Of a stretch of 39,241 bases of DNA, positions 37,799-39,241 are shown in pieces (the stretch's first letter is position 1; each line of letters starts with the position of its first letter). Below the pieces are notes generated by a model. It saw only the letters and a list, made by a program, of their open reading frames with translations, ran no database searches and was not told the DNA's origin. The translations under genes and the position numbers were made by a program. The stretch is from a virus. The DNA is taken from the IMG/VR virus record IMGVR_UViG_3300015262_000003, positions 1 to 39,241 of that record; one strand, 5' to 3'.

Positions 37799-39241
37799 TC
37801 AGGCAGCGCAACTATTACATTCATCTTTTACAACAACACCACTGCGAGAGTAAATGTAATATTGACTAATTACATTATCATCAAGAAGCAACAGTGTCAG
37901 CAATCGAGCAATCAGCTTCTCACTACCATCTTCTGGTACATAGAAATTCAAGCTCTGACCTTGACAAGTGTGTGGTTGTCGCTGACTTGCATGACGCAGA
38001 AGAATCTCTTGGTCCATCTCAAAAGCATTGAGGAAGATAAGCTTCTCTTCATCTGTAGCCCAATCAACATGTTGAATAGAACCAAGATGATCAATGATGT
38101 CATTTACAACTTCCTCATTGTAAACACCTTTGTCCTTCATAAACTGATAGAACACAGGAGGAATACGACGAAGCTCACCAACACTTGACCCAGCATCAAA
38201 GATCATACCCGGATCAGGGAACCACGATTCACTAACACCACCCATCAGCAAGCTAGATGTCTTAGTTGGTGCATATGCTATACGGTGTGTATTACGAACA
38301 CCATAACCTTCACACCACATTGGACTACCATACTCTTCAGCCAACCATTTACTAGCACGAAGTGATTCAGTATCCAAGTGCTTAGCAATACGTGTACTCA
38401 GGAACTGAGCTTCCAAACCAATGTATGGAATCTTGTTAGTTTGCAGATAAGTATGGAAACCCATCACACCCAAACCAATTGCCCGACCACGAATAGTGAA
38501 CTCTCGTACCTTCTCAAGACCAGCAACGCCAGCGGACTTCTCAATGAACTCAGAACACAAGCAGTCAAGGAACACAGTTGCAATGAACACTGATTCACGT
38601 TGAGGAATAACATCCCAATGCAGCAAGTTCAACGAAGCCAGAATACACGAGTATGTAAGCATCTCAGAGCTGTGAAGCATAATCTCTGTACACAGGTTGG
38701 AAGCTTCAATGAACAAGTTCCAATCGACATACATTTGTGGACGATGACGGTTAGCACAGTCTACTTTAAAGATGTAACCCTTACCTGTAATCAGCTTGGT
38801 GTATACAGCTTTAACCCAACGACGGTTAGCTTCAGGATCATTCGCTTTCAATCGCTCAATGAATGTATCCTTGATAATCCAACCATAGTTCTTACCATTG
38901 TGATCATGTGCTAGAGAGTCGCAAGCTTCATCCCAATCACCATGTTCAATGTCCAAGTAAGCACCGATACTACCACGACGCGCACCACCTTGACTGATGT
39001 CAGCAACAGTCTCAAAATAACGGTTGATAACTTGTACAGCACCATTAGCTTTACCACCTTTGGATATCTTAGAGCCCCGTGGTCGAATGTGACTGAAGTT
39101 TGCACTAGTACCAAATCCTTGCTGAGACAATAGCGCTGTCTCAGTCATACCACTATAGAAGTCTTTGACGCTATCACCAACCACTTGACCAGAACAAGCC
39201 ACCATCATACCACGAGCAGTACCAGTGTTAGCTAATGCTGG
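37799..39241 (-). CDS. nrdA: Ribonucleotide reductase large subunit, N-terminus beyond window
   Basis: The frame is open to the window edge (P-A-L-A-N-T-G-T-A-R-G before the first Met), so the 5' part is missing; 480 residues are visible. M-V-A-C-S-G holds the first redox cysteine. A-S-N-L-C-T-E-I contains the radical-site N-x-C-x-E. S-C-I-L-A-S-L-N-L holds the second redox cysteine. A-P-T-K-T-S-S-L follows the usual phosphate-binding pattern. The end D-E-C-N-S-C-A-A is the C-terminal cysteine pair that relays electrons from thioredoxin or glutaredoxin. It makes deoxynucleotides for phage replication, with a small NrdB partner expected outside the window. Catalytic residues look intact. Confidence 0.93.
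   Translation of the reverse strand, partial: PALANTGTARGMMVACSGQVVGDSVKDFYSGMTETALLSQQGFGTSANFSHIRPRGSKISKGGKANGAVQVINRYFETVADISQGGARRGSIGAYLDIEHGDWDEACDSLAHDHNGKNYGWIIKDTFIERLKANDPEANRRWVKAVYTKLITGKGYIFKVDCANRHRPQMYVDWNLFIEASNLCTEIMLHSSEMLTYSCILASLNLLHWDVIPQRESVFIATVFLDCLCSEFIEKSAGVAGLEKVREFTIRGRAIGLGVMGFHTYLQTNKIPYIGLEAQFLSTRIAKHLDTESLRASKWLAEEYGSPMWCEGYGVRNTHRIAYAPTKTSSLLMGGVSESWFPDPGMIFDAGSSVGELRRIPPVFYQFMKDKGVYNEEVVNDIIDHLGSIQHVDWATDEEKLIFLNAFEMDQEILLRHASQRQPHTCQGQSLNFYVPEDGSEKLIARLLTLLLLDDNVISQYYIYSRSGVVVKDECNSCAA

Noticed and set aside
1-39241. CRISPR array, insertion sequence, integrase or attachment site
   Set aside because: No regularly spaced repeats, transposase, integrase or target duplication seen; the only mobile-type gene is the HNH endonuclease.

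Overview
The window is a 39.2 kb piece of the genome of a tailed double-stranded DNA phage with a long non-contractile tail (siphovirus, Caudoviricetes). It is AT-leaning and densely packed, with frequent ATGA, TGATG and TAATG overlaps between genes. Lambda-type tail genes, a Pseudomonas-phage-like tail-fibre N-terminus and sigma70-like promoters suggest a gammaproteobacterial host, perhaps Pseudomonas. The host cannot be fixed from the sequence. No integrase, repressor or attachment site is visible.

Layout: (1) 1-1363, plus strand: a 5'-truncated helix-turn-helix-like gene and very small early-type genes. (2) 1366-2077: a promoter, a 5' hairpin, about 275 nt of structured noncoding RNA, then tRNA-Asn, tRNA-Thr, an overlong tRNA-like element and tRNA-Gln. 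(3) 2110-6097: accessory virion proteins, namely an SGNH hydrolase, small beta-rich and fibre-like proteins, an Lcl_C/lectin-like protein and a head-fibre-like protein. (4) 6163-13290: packaging and head genes in lambda order (small and large terminase, portal, S49 protease with nested scaffold, decoration protein, major capsid protein). (5) 13299-22955: connector, tail terminator, tail tube, G/GT chaperones with a -1 frameshift, tape measure, and M, L, K, I. (6) 22966-29358: tail-tip protein J, small tip proteins, tail fibre and fibre-associated proteins. (7) 29374-31133: lysis cassette (SAR-type endolysin, holin candidate, overlapping Rz/Rz1 spanins, a further membrane protein), closed by a bidirectional terminator. 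(8) 31187-39241, minus strand: LemA-like protein, zinc-ribbon proteins, HNH endonuclease, Rnl5-type RNA ligase, a Cys-rich TPM-like membrane protein, a chain of tiny coupled genes, and the C-terminal part of ribonucleotide reductase NrdA running off the window end.

The plus-strand late genes make and fill the head, build a tail predicted to be about 200 nm long, and lyse the cell. The minus-strand block supplies nucleotide metabolism, RNA repair and envelope functions. The most notable items are the exact G_GGA_AAC frameshift site, the scaffold start nested in the protease gene, a docking-like N-terminus shared by the SGNH hydrolase and the head-fibre-like protein, the 127-nt tRNA-like element and structured RNA beside it, and a phage-borne LemA/TPM-like pair. 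All functional calls rest on motif recognition and gene order; no database search was run.
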